Positions 39,862 to 48,380 of a DNA stretch of 64,000 bases are shown here, piece after piece. Location of the stretch: NCBI GenBank assembly GCA_020443295.1, contig JAGRIJ010000006.1:16872-80871 (forward strand). Direction: 5' to 3'. Position numbers and translations under genes: made by a program. How positions within the stretch are numbered: the stretch's first letter is position 1; each line of letters opens with the position of its first letter. The notes under the pieces are model-generated. The model saw only the letters and a list, made by a program, of their open reading frames with translations. It was not told the origin of the DNA and made no database searches. Source of the DNA: Alphaproteobacteria bacterium. GTDB lineage: Bacteria; Pseudomonadota; Alphaproteobacteria; Micavibrionales; Micavibrionaceae.

Positions 39862-41838
39862 TTATTCTTTTAAGCCTTGCAGCATGATCGCCGACATCCG
39901 CCGGGCGAAGGCACCGGGGTCTTCCAGCGGCTCTCCTTGCAGGATGAATGCCTGATCAAGAAGCAGGTTTGCCGCTTCCTCGATATTCTCTCCTTTTTCC
40001 GCCATTTGGGCGATCCTGATGATCAGAGGGTGTTTCGCGTTGATCTCCAGAACCGGCTTTGTGTTGCTTTCGTATTTCTGGTGGATTTTCAATACGCGTT
40101 CCATGTGCATGTCAACGCTGTTATCCGCCGCAACAAGGCAGACCGGTGAATTGGTCAGACGCTGGGACTTCCTGACATTCTGAATTTTTCCCTGAAGAAG
40201 GGAGGCGAGGCGTACGATGAGCGCACCGATATTCGCGGTTTCCGGCTCTTTATCGCTGCTTTTTTCGGTTTCGGCCGGGTCCTGTTTGTCCCCCGGCGTG
40301 TCGAACGTGTCGAGATTCACATTCCCTTTCGTTATGGATTTGAAGGGTTTCCCGTCATAATCCAGTACTTTCTGAAGCCAGAAATCATCAATCGTGTCCG
40401 TGAGAAAAAGAACTTCGAGCCCCCGGGCGCGGAACCCTTCGAGTTGCGGGCTGTTGCGCAGGCCGGCAAGGGATTCGCCCGTAATATAGTAAATATTCTC
40501 CTGTCCTTCTTTCATGCGGGAGACGTAGTCTTCAAGGTTTGTGAGTTTTTCACCGCTATCGTGAGTCGAGAAGAAGCGGCAGACTTTCAGCAATTCAGCG
40601 CGCAGCTCGGGCGCATCGTAGAGCCCTTCTTTCACTACGGAACCGAACTGACCCCAGAGGCTTGAGAATGTCGGCGGATCTTCGCGGGAGAGTTTATCAA
40701 GATCGGAGAGAATGCGTTTGGCTACTGCCGAGCGGATCTTGCTTACGACCGGGTTGAACTGCAGGCTTTCGCGGCTGATATTCAGGGGCAGGTCTTCGCT
40801 GTCGATAATTCCGCGCACAAAACGCAGCCACGGATACATGAGCGTATTTACATCCTCGGAAATAAAAACGCGGCGTACGTACAGCTTTACAAAGTGCCGG
40901 CGCGAGGGATCGAAGAGGTCCCACGGGCGCAGAGTTGGAATATAGAGCAGGGCGGTGAATTCGATTTTTCCTTCCGCTTTCCAATGCGCGGTCATCAGCG
41001 GTTCATCGAAGCCGCCCGTCAGATGCCGGTAGAATTCAGTATATTGTTCCGCGCCGATTTCCGACTTCGGGCGCATCCACAGCGCGGAGGCGGTGTTGAG
41101 CTTTTCCGACTGGTCGTGTTTTGTGTCATGAGGAGTGCCCAGAAAGATCGGAACGCTGATATGGTCCGAATACATCTGGACCGTCAGCTTGATTTTATCG
41201 TCGATCAGAAAATCGCAGGCTTCGTCTTTCAGATCGAGCTTTATGGCTGTTCCGCGTTCGCCGTCAAGCCATTGGGCCTGTTCTTTACCGGCCTTTGTTA
41301 CGGTGTATCCTGAGCGCCCGTCGGACTCCCACAGCCATGCCTGTTTTTCCCCGGCCTTGCGGCTGACCACGCGGATACGGTGGGATACCATGAAGCCAGC
41401 ATAAAAGCCGACCCCGAACTGACCGATCAGTTTAAGATTCCCTTCACCTCCGCCCTGTTCCTTCATCTGTTTCATCAGCGCTGCCGTGCCGGATTTGGCG
41501 ATGGTTCCCAGATTGTCAGCGAGTTCTTCACCGTTCATCCCGATGCCGTTATCGACAACGGTCAAGGTGCGGTCGCTCGTATCCTTGAACACGTGGATCC
41601 TGAAATCGGGATTGTCTTTAGCAAGGTCCGGGTTGCCAATCGAATCATAGCGCAGGCGGTCGCAGGCGTCGGCGGCGTTCGAGATCAATTCGCGCAGAAA
41701 GACCTCGTGATTCGTGTACAGCGCGTTCGCAACAATATCGAGCAGGCGCGCAACATCAGCGCTGAAGGATTTCGTGTTTTCCCCTGAACCGGGAGGGGGC
41801 GTTTCCCCTTGATTCTTCTGTGTCGCGTTTGCATTCAT
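39862..41838 (-). CDS. htpG: Chaperone HtpG (Hsp90)
   Basis: ATP-dependent cytoplasmic chaperone. The 658-residue protein has a Gly/Pro-rich start, then the GHKL ATPase domain: EVFLRELISNAADACDRLR, VDNGIGMNGEEL, GTIAKSGT, IGQFGVGFYAGFMVS. The middle domain follows (RRVFISEDVNTLMYPWLRF, VRGIIDSEDLPLNISRESLQ) and the C-terminal dimer domain ends in RMSAIMLQGLKE. The bacterial form lacks the eukaryotic charged linker and MEEVD tail, as here. Canonical. Confidence 0.97.
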   Translation of the reverse strand: MNANATQKNQGETPPPGSGENTKSFSADVARLLDIVANALYTNHEVFLRELISNAADACDRLRYDSIGNPDLAKDNPDFRIHVFKDTSDRTLTVVDNGIGMNGEELADNLGTIAKSGTAALMKQMKEQGGGEGNLKLIGQFGVGFYAGFMVSHRIRVVSRKAGEKQAWLWESDGRSGYTVTKAGKEQAQWLDGERGTAIKLDLKDEACDFLIDDKIKLTVQMYSDHISVPIFLGTPHDTKHDQSEKLNTASALWMRPKSEIGAEQYTEFYRHLTGGFDEPLMTAHWKAEGKIEFTALLYIPTLRPWDLFDPSRRHFVKLYVRRVFISEDVNTLMYPWLRFVRGIIDSEDLPLNISRESLQFNPVVSKIRSAVAKRILSDLDKLSREDPPTFSSLWGQFGSVVKEGLYDAPELRAELLKVCRFFSTHDSGEKLTNLEDYVSRMKEGQENIYYITGESLAGLRNSPQLEGFRARGLEVLFLTDTIDDFWLQKVLDYDGKPFKSITKGNVNLDTFDTPGDKQDPAETEKSSDKEPETANIGALIVRLASLLQGKIQNVRKSQRLTNSPVCLVAADNSVDMHMERVLKIHQKYESNTKPVLEINAKHPLIIRIAQMAEKGENIEEAANLLLDQAFILQGEPLEDPGAFARRMSAIMLQGLKE

Positions 41839-41870
41839 ATGTGTCTATATGGCCTTGTTTTCCGCAAGAA

Positions 41871-42476
41871 TCAAGGGTAAAGACGCTGAATGACCCATAG
41901 TCCCGTTCCGGTTTTTCGGTATTGAAAACGATCATGGAGGCGATCGGGATGGCTCCACCAGAATTCGATGGTCCGGGGCTTTAATATGTACCCTGTCCAG
42001 TAGGGCGGGCGGGGGACAGAACCGCTTTCCGGATATTTTTTTACATATTCGTCCAGTTTTTGGTCCAAAATGGACCTATTTTCCAACGGGCGCGATTGCT
42101 GCGAGGCCCAGGCACCGATCCTGCGGTCGTAGGGACGGGTGGCAAAATATTCGTCCGTCTCTTCATCCGGGGCTTTTTCCACAATTCCCTCGACGCAAAT
42201 TTGCCGTCGCAGAGATTTCCAGTGGAAACACAAGGCGGCCTGCGGGTTTTCGGCCAAGTGCAGCCCTTTAAAGCTCTGTTCGTTGCTGTGAAACTTAAAT
42301 CCTCTTTCATCCGCCTGCTTCAGCAGAACCATGCGAACCCGCGGCATTCCGGCTTTGGAGGCTGTTGCCAGTGCCATGGCATCGGGATCGTTCGGCTCGC
42401 TTTTTTGTGCCTCATTGTACCATTTATGGAAAAAATCGAGCGGGTCTTGCGGGAGGGCGTCTTTTTCAGGGACCAT
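41871..42476 (-). CDS. pdxH: Pyridoxine/pyridoxamine 5'-phosphate oxidase
   Basis: FMN enzyme oxidising PNP or PMP to pyridoxal phosphate. The 201-residue protein has MALATASKAGMPRVRMVLLK at the FMN-binding strand, RGFKFHSNEQSFKG, AALCFHWKSLRRQICVEGIV, YFATRPYDRRIGAWASQQS and the C-terminal EFWWSHPDRLHDRFQY with FMN/substrate contacts. ATG 42476 gives the usual N-terminus. Fully conventional. Confidence 0.95.
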   Translation of the reverse strand: MVPEKDALPQDPLDFFHKWYNEAQKSEPNDPDAMALATASKAGMPRVRMVLLKQADERGFKFHSNEQSFKGLHLAENPQAALCFHWKSLRRQICVEGIVEKAPDEETDEYFATRPYDRRIGAWASQQSRPLENRSILDQKLDEYVKKYPESGSVPRPPYWTGYILKPRTIEFWWSHPDRLHDRFQYRKTGTGLWVIQRLYP

Positions 42477-42593
42477 AAAAATACTTTCTGTGCGAATAGT
42501 TTTTGCTCTATACACGTAGCATTGTCATGCCGCGATACAAACGGCTATATTACTAACATTCGGTGTTTAATGCAGAAGCAAAGGTATAAGTGG

Positions 42594-43073
42594 ATGAAAA
42601 AGTTAGCACTTGTGAGCATGCTCGTGGGTTCTTTGGCCCTGATGGGATGCGAAACGATTGATGGTACGCACAATAAGCAGTTGGTGGGAACGGGAAGCGG
42701 CGCTCTGATCGGCGGTATTCTCGGGTCCAAGATCGGCGACGGTTCCGGACAGCTCTGGGCGACCGGTGCGGGGGCCTTGCTCGGTGCGCTGATCGGTAGC
42801 GAAATTGGACAATCGCTGGACAAGGCTGACCAGCAATATGCTTCGCAAGCCAATTATCAGGCGACGAGCGCGCCTATCGGCGAGCCTGTGAACTGGAGCA
42901 ATCCCGAAAGCGGGAACCATGGGCAGGTCATTCCCACCCGTGAAGGCACCAGCGCAAGCGGTCGTTACTGCCGCGAATTCCAGCAGACGATCTATGTCGG
43001 CGGCCGCGAGGAATCGGCTTACGGCGTGGCTTGTCAGCAGCCTGACGGTACATGGCAGATCGTCAATAATTAA
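42594..43073 (+). CDS. 17 kDa surface antigen-type outer-membrane lipoprotein
   Basis: The 159-residue product has a lipoprotein signal (LALVSMLVGSLALMGC) and the Gly-rich 2-transmembrane block GALIGGILGSKIG, WATGAGALLGALIGSEIGQS of the rickettsial 17 kDa antigen family, followed by YCREFQQTIYVGGREESAYG and CQQPDGTWQIV. Such lipoproteins sit in the outer membrane and may act in envelope stability. ATG 42594 (AAGG upstream) is chosen over an in-frame ATG at 42570, since it gives the compact lipoprotein signal. A terminator follows at 43092. Confidence 0.88.
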   Translation: MKKLALVSMLVGSLALMGCETIDGTHNKQLVGTGSGALIGGILGSKIGDGSGQLWATGAGALLGALIGSEIGQSLDKADQQYASQANYQATSAPIGEPVNWSNPESGNHGQVIPTREGTSASGRYCREFQQTIYVGGREESAYGVACQQPDGTWQIVNN

Positions 43074-43091
43074 TCCGTCCAAGAATACAAG

Positions 43092-43131
43092 AAAGAGCCG
43101 CGCTTTTGTTGCGGCTCTTTTTCTTTTTTTT
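43092..43131 (+). terminator. Terminator after the 17 kDa antigen gene
   Basis: AAAGAGCCGC / GCGGCTCTTT, 9-nt loop, then a long T run. It lies at the convergent junction with the 516-residue gene. Confidence 0.88.
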
Positions 43132-44682
43132 CTATTTGATTGAGTTCGGGCTGACAAAGCGGGAGAAATTTCCGCTCGTGTCCTGGTTGTCCGTATTGGA
43201 TTTTTGCTCAAGGGCCGCGAATGTTTCCTGCAATTTTCTGAAGGTTTCCTTGATTATCGCGATATCTTCGGTTTTGTCCGGTATCGCTGCGATAAAATCC
43301 TGGGAGATGAGGCGGCCTTCGCGTCTCTGCCTGAAAATATACCGCGCAAAATTTCTGATACTTTCCCAGCCGACCCGCGGTTTCTGCTGCTCGTAGATGC
43401 TCAGGAGCCGGGTTTTCTGCTGGTTGATCGTTTTCGGATCGGCCAGCATCAATTCGTCGCTTACGGCGATCAGGGCATGAGCCGTCCAGCCTACAGGGTT
43501 TCCAGTCATCAGTTTGGCTCCTTGGGCGGCGGCTTCGTTCAGGAAAAGCTTGTAATCTTCGGGAACGCGCACCCGTTCGAGGCATTTTTTTACACTTTCG
43601 ACGCCCAGCTTATCATGAACGCGTATGTTCATTTCCTGATCCGCGAAGGGATTAAAATCGTTCAGGCTGGAGAAAATTTTCGGTTTGATCTGCATGTGTT
43701 CGGCAACCATGTCGGCAATCGAGCGCACATATGTATTTTCGTTGGTGTAGATCGCTGCGCCCAGAATGGTTTCAGGATCGTAGCCGCACCATGCCATTTC
43801 CTGTGCCGGGGTGCAGAAGGCCCGCCATTGCTTGATGGCCGATAGTTTGTAGGTCATGCCGATTTCCTTGGTCATGCGGATAGCCTGCGGCAGCGTTTTT
43901 TCCTTTTTATTCGACATTTTCAGGCTTTCGTGGAGCAGCAGTTCCAAGGTTTCCAGACAAATCGGGAAGGGGTATTTTTCGGAGATAAAACCTAGCTGGG
44001 GCGTTAGCGTATCGTGCATTCTCTGGATCCCCAGCGCCTTGATTGTGTCCTCGCTGCCGTGGAGGGCCTGAAAGCTGGCGGAAAAAATATCTGCCAGAAG
44101 GTTGCGGTGGTAGAATTCCTGCGTTTCAAGATTTGTGCGGATGACGCCGTCCTCTATTTTCAGGCGGGATTCGGGGCCGTGTTCGGGTTTTGTCTTCCCG
44201 GAAGGATTATCGGCCGCTTCAGAGGACGATAGTTTGATTGTCGGCAGGGTTCCCGCATCTTTGAGACTTTCGGTCTGGGCCTGGCGGTAGTCGTCGTAAA
44301 GCGCGAGCGCATGCCAAACCATATGAAGAGAGTGGTTTTTAAGATCTTCCTGAGTTTTGAACCGATCGGCATTGACGAAGAAGACTGCAAGGGCCTGGGT
44401 TGTGCGGAAGAACCCCAGAATTCCGGGGTTACTGTGCTCCACGAGGCCGACAAAGGACGAGCGGTTGCCCGTTATTTCCCGGTCTTTGCTGTTCTGGATA
44501 TAGTCGATGATCATCTGTCCCGCCGGGTGCTCCAGAATGCCTTCCGTTTCCCGCATCAGGGCTTTTTTCCGTTTTTCCTCTTCGTGCACAATGAATGTCA
44601 GGCTCAGCTCTGGGAAGCCGGACTGGATCTGCCTGCCTATCACTTTGCAAATATGGGTAGCGGTTTTAAGGTCGACAGACAT
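43132..44682 (-). CDS. Large cytoplasmic protein of unknown function
   Basis: The 516-residue product has no signal peptide and no membrane segment and is mostly helical. Features seen: SFVGLVEHSNPGILGFFRTT, NHSLHMVWHALALYDDYRQA (a His/Tyr/Asp cluster that could bind metal), and a Lys/Glu-rich middle. A conserved-looking C-terminal half follows (MAWCGYDPETILGAAIYTNE, TYVRSIADMVAEHM, KPRVGWESIRNFARYIFRQR). I do not recognise a family. It is convergent with the 17 kDa antigen and divergent from fabI. Its length and regular codon pattern support a real gene. Confidence 0.75.
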   Translation of the reverse strand: MSVDLKTATHICKVIGRQIQSGFPELSLTFIVHEEEKRKKALMRETEGILEHPAGQMIIDYIQNSKDREITGNRSSFVGLVEHSNPGILGFFRTTQALAVFFVNADRFKTQEDLKNHSLHMVWHALALYDDYRQAQTESLKDAGTLPTIKLSSSEAADNPSGKTKPEHGPESRLKIEDGVIRTNLETQEFYHRNLLADIFSASFQALHGSEDTIKALGIQRMHDTLTPQLGFISEKYPFPICLETLELLLHESLKMSNKKEKTLPQAIRMTKEIGMTYKLSAIKQWRAFCTPAQEMAWCGYDPETILGAAIYTNENTYVRSIADMVAEHMQIKPKIFSSLNDFNPFADQEMNIRVHDKLGVESVKKCLERVRVPEDYKLFLNEAAAQGAKLMTGNPVGWTAHALIAVSDELMLADPKTINQQKTRLLSIYEQQKPRVGWESIRNFARYIFRQRREGRLISQDFIAAIPDKTEDIAIIKETFRKLQETFAALEQKSNTDNQDTSGNFSRFVSPNSIK

Positions 44683-44838
44683 GACGTTATTATCAAAGCG
44701 CTTTTTCCGGGCGGTATGAAATAAAGAAGCATCTTATCAGAAAAATTTCTGGGTATAAAAGGTCATGACGTTTGGCCTCTAGACGCACAGGCTGAAATGT
44801 GTAGGATACGAAGGATCAAACAACAGTTTTCATGACGT

Positions 44839-45693
44839 ATGACAATGAGTGAAGTGTTAAAAGGAAAACGCGGTCTGATCATGGGCGTGGCGAATGAACG
44901 TTCGATCGCCTGGGGAATCGCGGAAGAAGCCGTTCATCAGGGTGCAGAGCTTGCCTTTACCTATCAGGGTGAGGCGCTGGAAAAGCGCGTCAGGCCGCTG
45001 GCGGATAAGGCCGGATCGAAGATCGTCCTGCCGTGCGATGTTACGGACGAAGCGAGCGTTGATGCCGTGTTCAAGGCGCTTGAGAAAGAATGGGGACAAC
45101 TGGATTTCCTTGTCCATGCCATCGCTTTTTCAGACAAGAACGAACTGGACGGGCTTTACCTGAACACCAGCCGGGCCAATTTCCTGCGAACGATGGATAT
45201 TTCGGTTTATTCTTTCACCGCGGTGGCGCAGCGTGCGTATCCGCTGATGAAGGAGAAGGGTGGGAGCCTTCTGACCCTGACTTATTACGGGGCCGAGCGC
45301 GTGATGCCGCATTATAACGTGATGGGTGTGGCGAAGGCCGCCTTGGAGGCCAGTGTGCGTTATCTGGCTGCCGATGTCGGCAAGGATAATATCCGCGTCA
45401 ATGCGATTTCCGCCGGGCCGATTAAGACGCTGGCCGCCAGCGGGATCGGTGATTTCCGTTATATCCTGAAATGGAACGAACTTAATTCCCCGCTGCGCCG
45501 GAATGTTACCATCAATGAAGTTGGCCGTGCCGGGCTGTTCCTGCTTTCCGATCTGGGCAGCGGCGTGACGGGCGAAGTGTTGCATGTCGATGCCGGGTAT
45601 CACACGGTAGGCATGGTGGCGGTCGATTCCGCCGCGCAGACGGCAGAATTGCTGCAAGGGATTGCTCCAAAAACCTCGGAGGAGGCCGCGTAA
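44839..45693 (+). CDS. fabI: Enoyl-[acyl-carrier-protein] reductase (NADH)
   Basis: Last reductive step of each fatty-acid elongation cycle; target of triclosan-type inhibitors. The 284-residue SDR-fold protein has the NADH loop GVANERSIAWGIA, the catalytic YNVMGVAKAALEASVRYLA (Tyr-X6-Lys), SAGPIKTLAASGI and the C-terminal EVLHVDAGYHTVGM. Identification is secure. It heads a run of three closely packed genes: YciI-like (adjacent, 0 nt), PaaI-like thioesterase (4-nt overlap), then aroC. The start ATG lies in weak translational context. Confidence 0.96.
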   Translation: MTMSEVLKGKRGLIMGVANERSIAWGIAEEAVHQGAELAFTYQGEALEKRVRPLADKAGSKIVLPCDVTDEASVDAVFKALEKEWGQLDFLVHAIAFSDKNELDGLYLNTSRANFLRTMDISVYSFTAVAQRAYPLMKEKGGSLLTLTYYGAERVMPHYNVMGVAKAALEASVRYLAADVGKDNIRVNAISAGPIKTLAASGIGDFRYILKWNELNSPLRRNVTINEVGRAGLFLLSDLGSGVTGEVLHVDAGYHTVGMVAVDSAAQTAELLQGIAPKTSEEAA

Positions 45694-46005
45694 GTGCCCC
45701 AGTTCGTCGTTATCGCGCGCGACGCGAAGGATGAGGGGGCGCTGGAGCGCCGGCTGGCAGCGCGCGAGGCGCATATCAAGGCGTGCGATCTTGCCGTTGA
45801 AACGGGGCAGCAGATTTACGGCGCGGCGCTTCTTTCCGACGATGGCAAAATGTGCGGTTCGGTCATGGTGTTCGACATGGAATCCCGCGCCGCGCTTGAT
45901 GCCTATCTCAAGAACGAGCCTTATGTGATGAACAAGGTGTGGGGGGAGATTGAGGTCGTTCCCTGCAAGACCGGGCCGAGTTTTACGAAGTTCCTGCCAC
46001 AATGA
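45694..46005 (+). CDS. YciI-family protein
   Basis: The 103-residue protein has the YciI look: FVVIARDAKDEGALERRLAA at the N-terminus, AREAHIKACDLAVETGQQIY with the His, and the strand DAYLKNEPYVMNKVWGEIEV near the end. The family is a ferredoxin-like fold related to muconolactone isomerase; the reaction here is unknown. GTG 45694 follows the fabI stop without a gap and the last 4 nt overlap the thioesterase ATG, so it is translationally coupled on both sides. Confidence 0.85.
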   Translation: MPQFVVIARDAKDEGALERRLAAREAHIKACDLAVETGQQIYGAALLSDDGKMCGSVMVFDMESRAALDAYLKNEPYVMNKVWGEIEVVPCKTGPSFTKFLPQ

Positions 46006-46463
46006 TCTGGTTTAAATCCTATAGTCTCGATTATCTGGAAGGTTTGCGGAACGCCAATATGGGCGAGTATCTGGGGATCGCATTTACCGATCTTGGAGAC
46101 GATTATCTTTGTGCGCGGATGCCCGTGGATAAAAGGACGACGCAGCCGTTCGGAATTCTGCACGGCGGGGCGAGTTGCGTTCTTTCCGAGACGCTGGGCA
46201 GCGTGGCGGCGTGGATGTGCATTGACCCGGACAAGGAGCGCGCGGTTGGGCTGGAGATTAACGCCAACCATATCCGCGCGGTGACGGAGGGCTTTGTTGT
46301 CGGCAAATGTTCGCCCCTGCATATCGGGCGGCGCACGCATGTCTGGCAGACGGATATCACGGAGGAGGGCACGGGCAAGCGGGTAGCGATCTCGCGGCTG
46401 ACGGTGGCGATCATCGAGCAGGGCACTTTGTCCGCGCAAAAAGAGAAAGTTATTGTAAAGTAG
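46002..46463 (+). CDS. PaaI-type hotdog-fold thioesterase
   Basis: Probably hydrolyses an acyl- or aryl-CoA thioester. The 153-residue protein has the hotdog core: YLGIAFTDLGDDYLCARMPV, QPFGILHGGASCVLSETLGS (with the His-Gly-Gly catalytic loop), LEINANHIRAVTEGFVVGKC and the strand RRTHVWQTDI. Substrate unknown; the close link to fabI suggests acyl metabolism. ATGA overlap with the YciI-like gene. Confidence 0.88.
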   Translation: MIWFKSYSLDYLEGLRNANMGEYLGIAFTDLGDDYLCARMPVDKRTTQPFGILHGGASCVLSETLGSVAAWMCIDPDKERAVGLEINANHIRAVTEGFVVGKCSPLHIGRRTHVWQTDITEEGTGKRVAISRLTVAIIEQGTLSAQKEKVIVK

Positions 46464-46482
46464 TTTGGATTAAGAGGTATTT

Positions 46483-47568
46483 ATGTCGGGTAACCGTTTT
46501 GGCACATTGTTTCAGTATCAGAGCTTTGGCGAGAGCCACGGACCCGCTATCGGTTGCGTCGTCGATGGCGTGCCGCCGCGCATAAACTTAAGCGAGGCGG
46601 ACATACAGTTCTGGCTGGACCGCAGGAAGCCGGGGCAGTCGCGGCATACCACGCAGCGGCAGGAACCGGACAGAGTCGAGATTTTGTCGGGCGTATTCGA
46701 GGGGCAGACAACGGGGACGCCCATCGGGCTGCTGATTCATAACGTCGATCAGAAATCCAAGGATTACGGGGATATCAAGGACAAGTTCCGGCCCGGCCAT
46801 GCGGATTATACCTATTTTAAAAAATACGGCATTCGCGATTACCGCGGCGGAGGCAGGTCTTCGGCCCGCGAGACGGCGATGCGCGTGGCGGCGGGTGCCA
46901 TCGCGCGCAAGGTTCTGGAAGCGCAGATTGGGGCGCAGGCGAAAGTGCGCGGTTGCGTGGTGCAGATCGGCACTGAGAAGATCAGCCGCGATGCGTGGAA
47001 CTGGGAGGAGGTGGAGCGCAACCCGTTCTGGTCGCCGGATGCTAAGGCTGGCAAGGCCTGGGAAGGGTATCTTGATTCCATCCGCAAGAAGGGTTCGAGC
47101 GCCGGGGCGCTGGTGGAGGTTCATGCGTCGGGGATTCCAGCGGGGCTGGGCGCACCTGTTTATGACAAGCTGGACGCGGACCTTGCGAAGGCGATGATGA
47201 GCATTAACGCGGTCAAGGCCGTGGAGATCGGCGCGGGGTTTGAGGCGGTGGCGCTCGGCGGGGAAGACAACGCGGATGAAATCCGGCTGGATCAGGCTGG
47301 CAATCCGGTGTTTTTGTCCAATCATGCCGGGGGAATACTTGGCGGTATCTCGTCGGGGCAGGATATCGTGGCGCGGGTGGCGTTCAAGCCTACCAGCTCG
47401 ATTCTGACACCGCGCAAGACGATTGATACGCACGGGGAGGAAACGGATATCGTGACCAAAGGGCGGCACGATCCTTGCGTGGGTATCCGGGGCGTTCCGG
47501 TGGCCGAGGCGATGATGGCGTGCGTTCTCGCGGACCATTGGCTTCGATATAAGGCTCAGTGTCTGTAA
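46483..47568 (+). CDS. aroC: Chorismate synthase
   Basis: Converts EPSP to chorismate using reduced FMN, last step of the shikimate pathway. The 361-residue protein has the three signatures: [38 protein letters not shown] and [20 protein letters not shown], plus the KPTSSI region. Canonical. It lies about 20 nt after the thioesterase gene; reduced flavin for the reaction might come from the flavin reductase-like gene that follows, which is inference. Confidence 0.97.
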   Translation: MSGNRFGTLFQYQSFGESHGPAIGCVVDGVPPRINLSEADIQFWLDRRKPGQSRHTTQRQEPDRVEILSGVFEGQTTGTPIGLLIHNVDQKSKDYGDIKDKFRPGHADYTYFKKYGIRDYRGGGRSSARETAMRVAAGAIARKVLEAQIGAQAKVRGCVVQIGTEKISRDAWNWEEVERNPFWSPDAKAGKAWEGYLDSIRKKGSSAGALVEVHASGIPAGLGAPVYDKLDADLAKAMMSINAVKAVEIGAGFEAVALGGEDNADEIRLDQAGNPVFLSNHAGGILGGISSGQDIVARVAFKPTSSILTPRKTIDTHGEETDIVTKGRHDPCVGIRGVPVAEAMMACVLADHWLRYKAQCL

Positions 47569-47579
47569 AATTCTACTCT

Positions 47580-47604
47580 GGCGGGCTGCGAAAGCCGCTT
47601 TTCT
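47580..47604 (+). terminator. Probable terminator after aroC
   Basis: GCGGGCTGCGAAAGCCGC (an imperfect stem with one bulged G) followed by TTTTCT, 12 nt after the aroC stop. Confidence 0.5.
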
Positions 47605-47712
47605 GTGCTTCCGTTTCTCACGTACCTCAACGTACGCTGCGATACGGTTCTCGAAAACCAGCTTTCTCGCCGCGCCATAGCGAATTTTGTGACTGTATTT
47701 AAGAGGTTGCGA

Positions 47713-48324
47713 ATGTTCTATGAACCGCGCAAGCAGGACCCGAAGGCCGATCTGGGTTTAAGGCATAATCCATGGAAAGCGCTGGTGCAGCCGCGGCCGA
47801 TCGGCTGGATTTCCAGCATAAGTGCTGAGGGGAAAGTCAATCTGGCCCCCTACAGCTATTACAACGCGGTGTGCGAAGACCCGCCGATGATCATGTTTTC
47901 CAGCAGTTCGCGCAGCAAGGATACCAGCCGGAACATTCTTGAGACCAGAGAGTTTGTTGTGAATGTGGTCACGGATAAGCTGCTTCATCCGATGGTCGAG
48001 ACGTCACGCGATGTGCCGCACGGGGTGGATGAGTTCGAACTGGCGGGTCTTAGCAAGAAGGCGAGCCGGATCGTCAAGCCGCCGGGGGTGGCGGAATCAC
48101 CGATTCATCTGGAATGCAGGCTTTATAAGTCTATCGATATCCCCTCAACCGATCCGGAGTCCGATTATATCGTCGTGATCGGGGAGGTGGTGGGTATCGA
48201 TATTGCCGATGAAATTATTTCCGGCGGTATTGTTGATTTTACCTCCGTCGGGCGGCTGGGATACAAGGATTATTCGATTACGGCTAACAAGCAATCAGTT
48301 GTTTTGAAGCCGCGCGATATCTGA
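47713..48324 (+). CDS. Flavin reductase-like FMN-binding protein
   Basis: The 203-residue protein has the split-barrel FMN-binding pattern: QPRPIGWISSISAEGKVNLA, YSYYNAVCEDPPMIMFSSSS, DTSRNILETREFVVNVVTDK, HLECRLYKSI, and YIVVIGEVVGIDI. Members reduce free flavin with NAD(P)H or act on pyridine nucleotides or aromatic compounds. ATG 47713 with GAGG 7 nt upstream is chosen over a GTG 108 nt earlier: the extra segment does not look like the family, and the DNA there holds an unusual repeat-like block. Physiological substrate unknown. Confidence 0.86.
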   Translation: MFYEPRKQDPKADLGLRHNPWKALVQPRPIGWISSISAEGKVNLAPYSYYNAVCEDPPMIMFSSSSRSKDTSRNILETREFVVNVVTDKLLHPMVETSRDVPHGVDEFELAGLSKKASRIVKPPGVAESPIHLECRLYKSIDIPSTDPESDYIVVIGEVVGIDIADEIISGGIVDFTSVGRLGYKDYSITANKQSVVLKPRDI

Positions 48325-48380
48325 TAAGACTATTTTTAGGATATCAGCCTCATTTTGTGTTTTTATATTAGGATATTATT

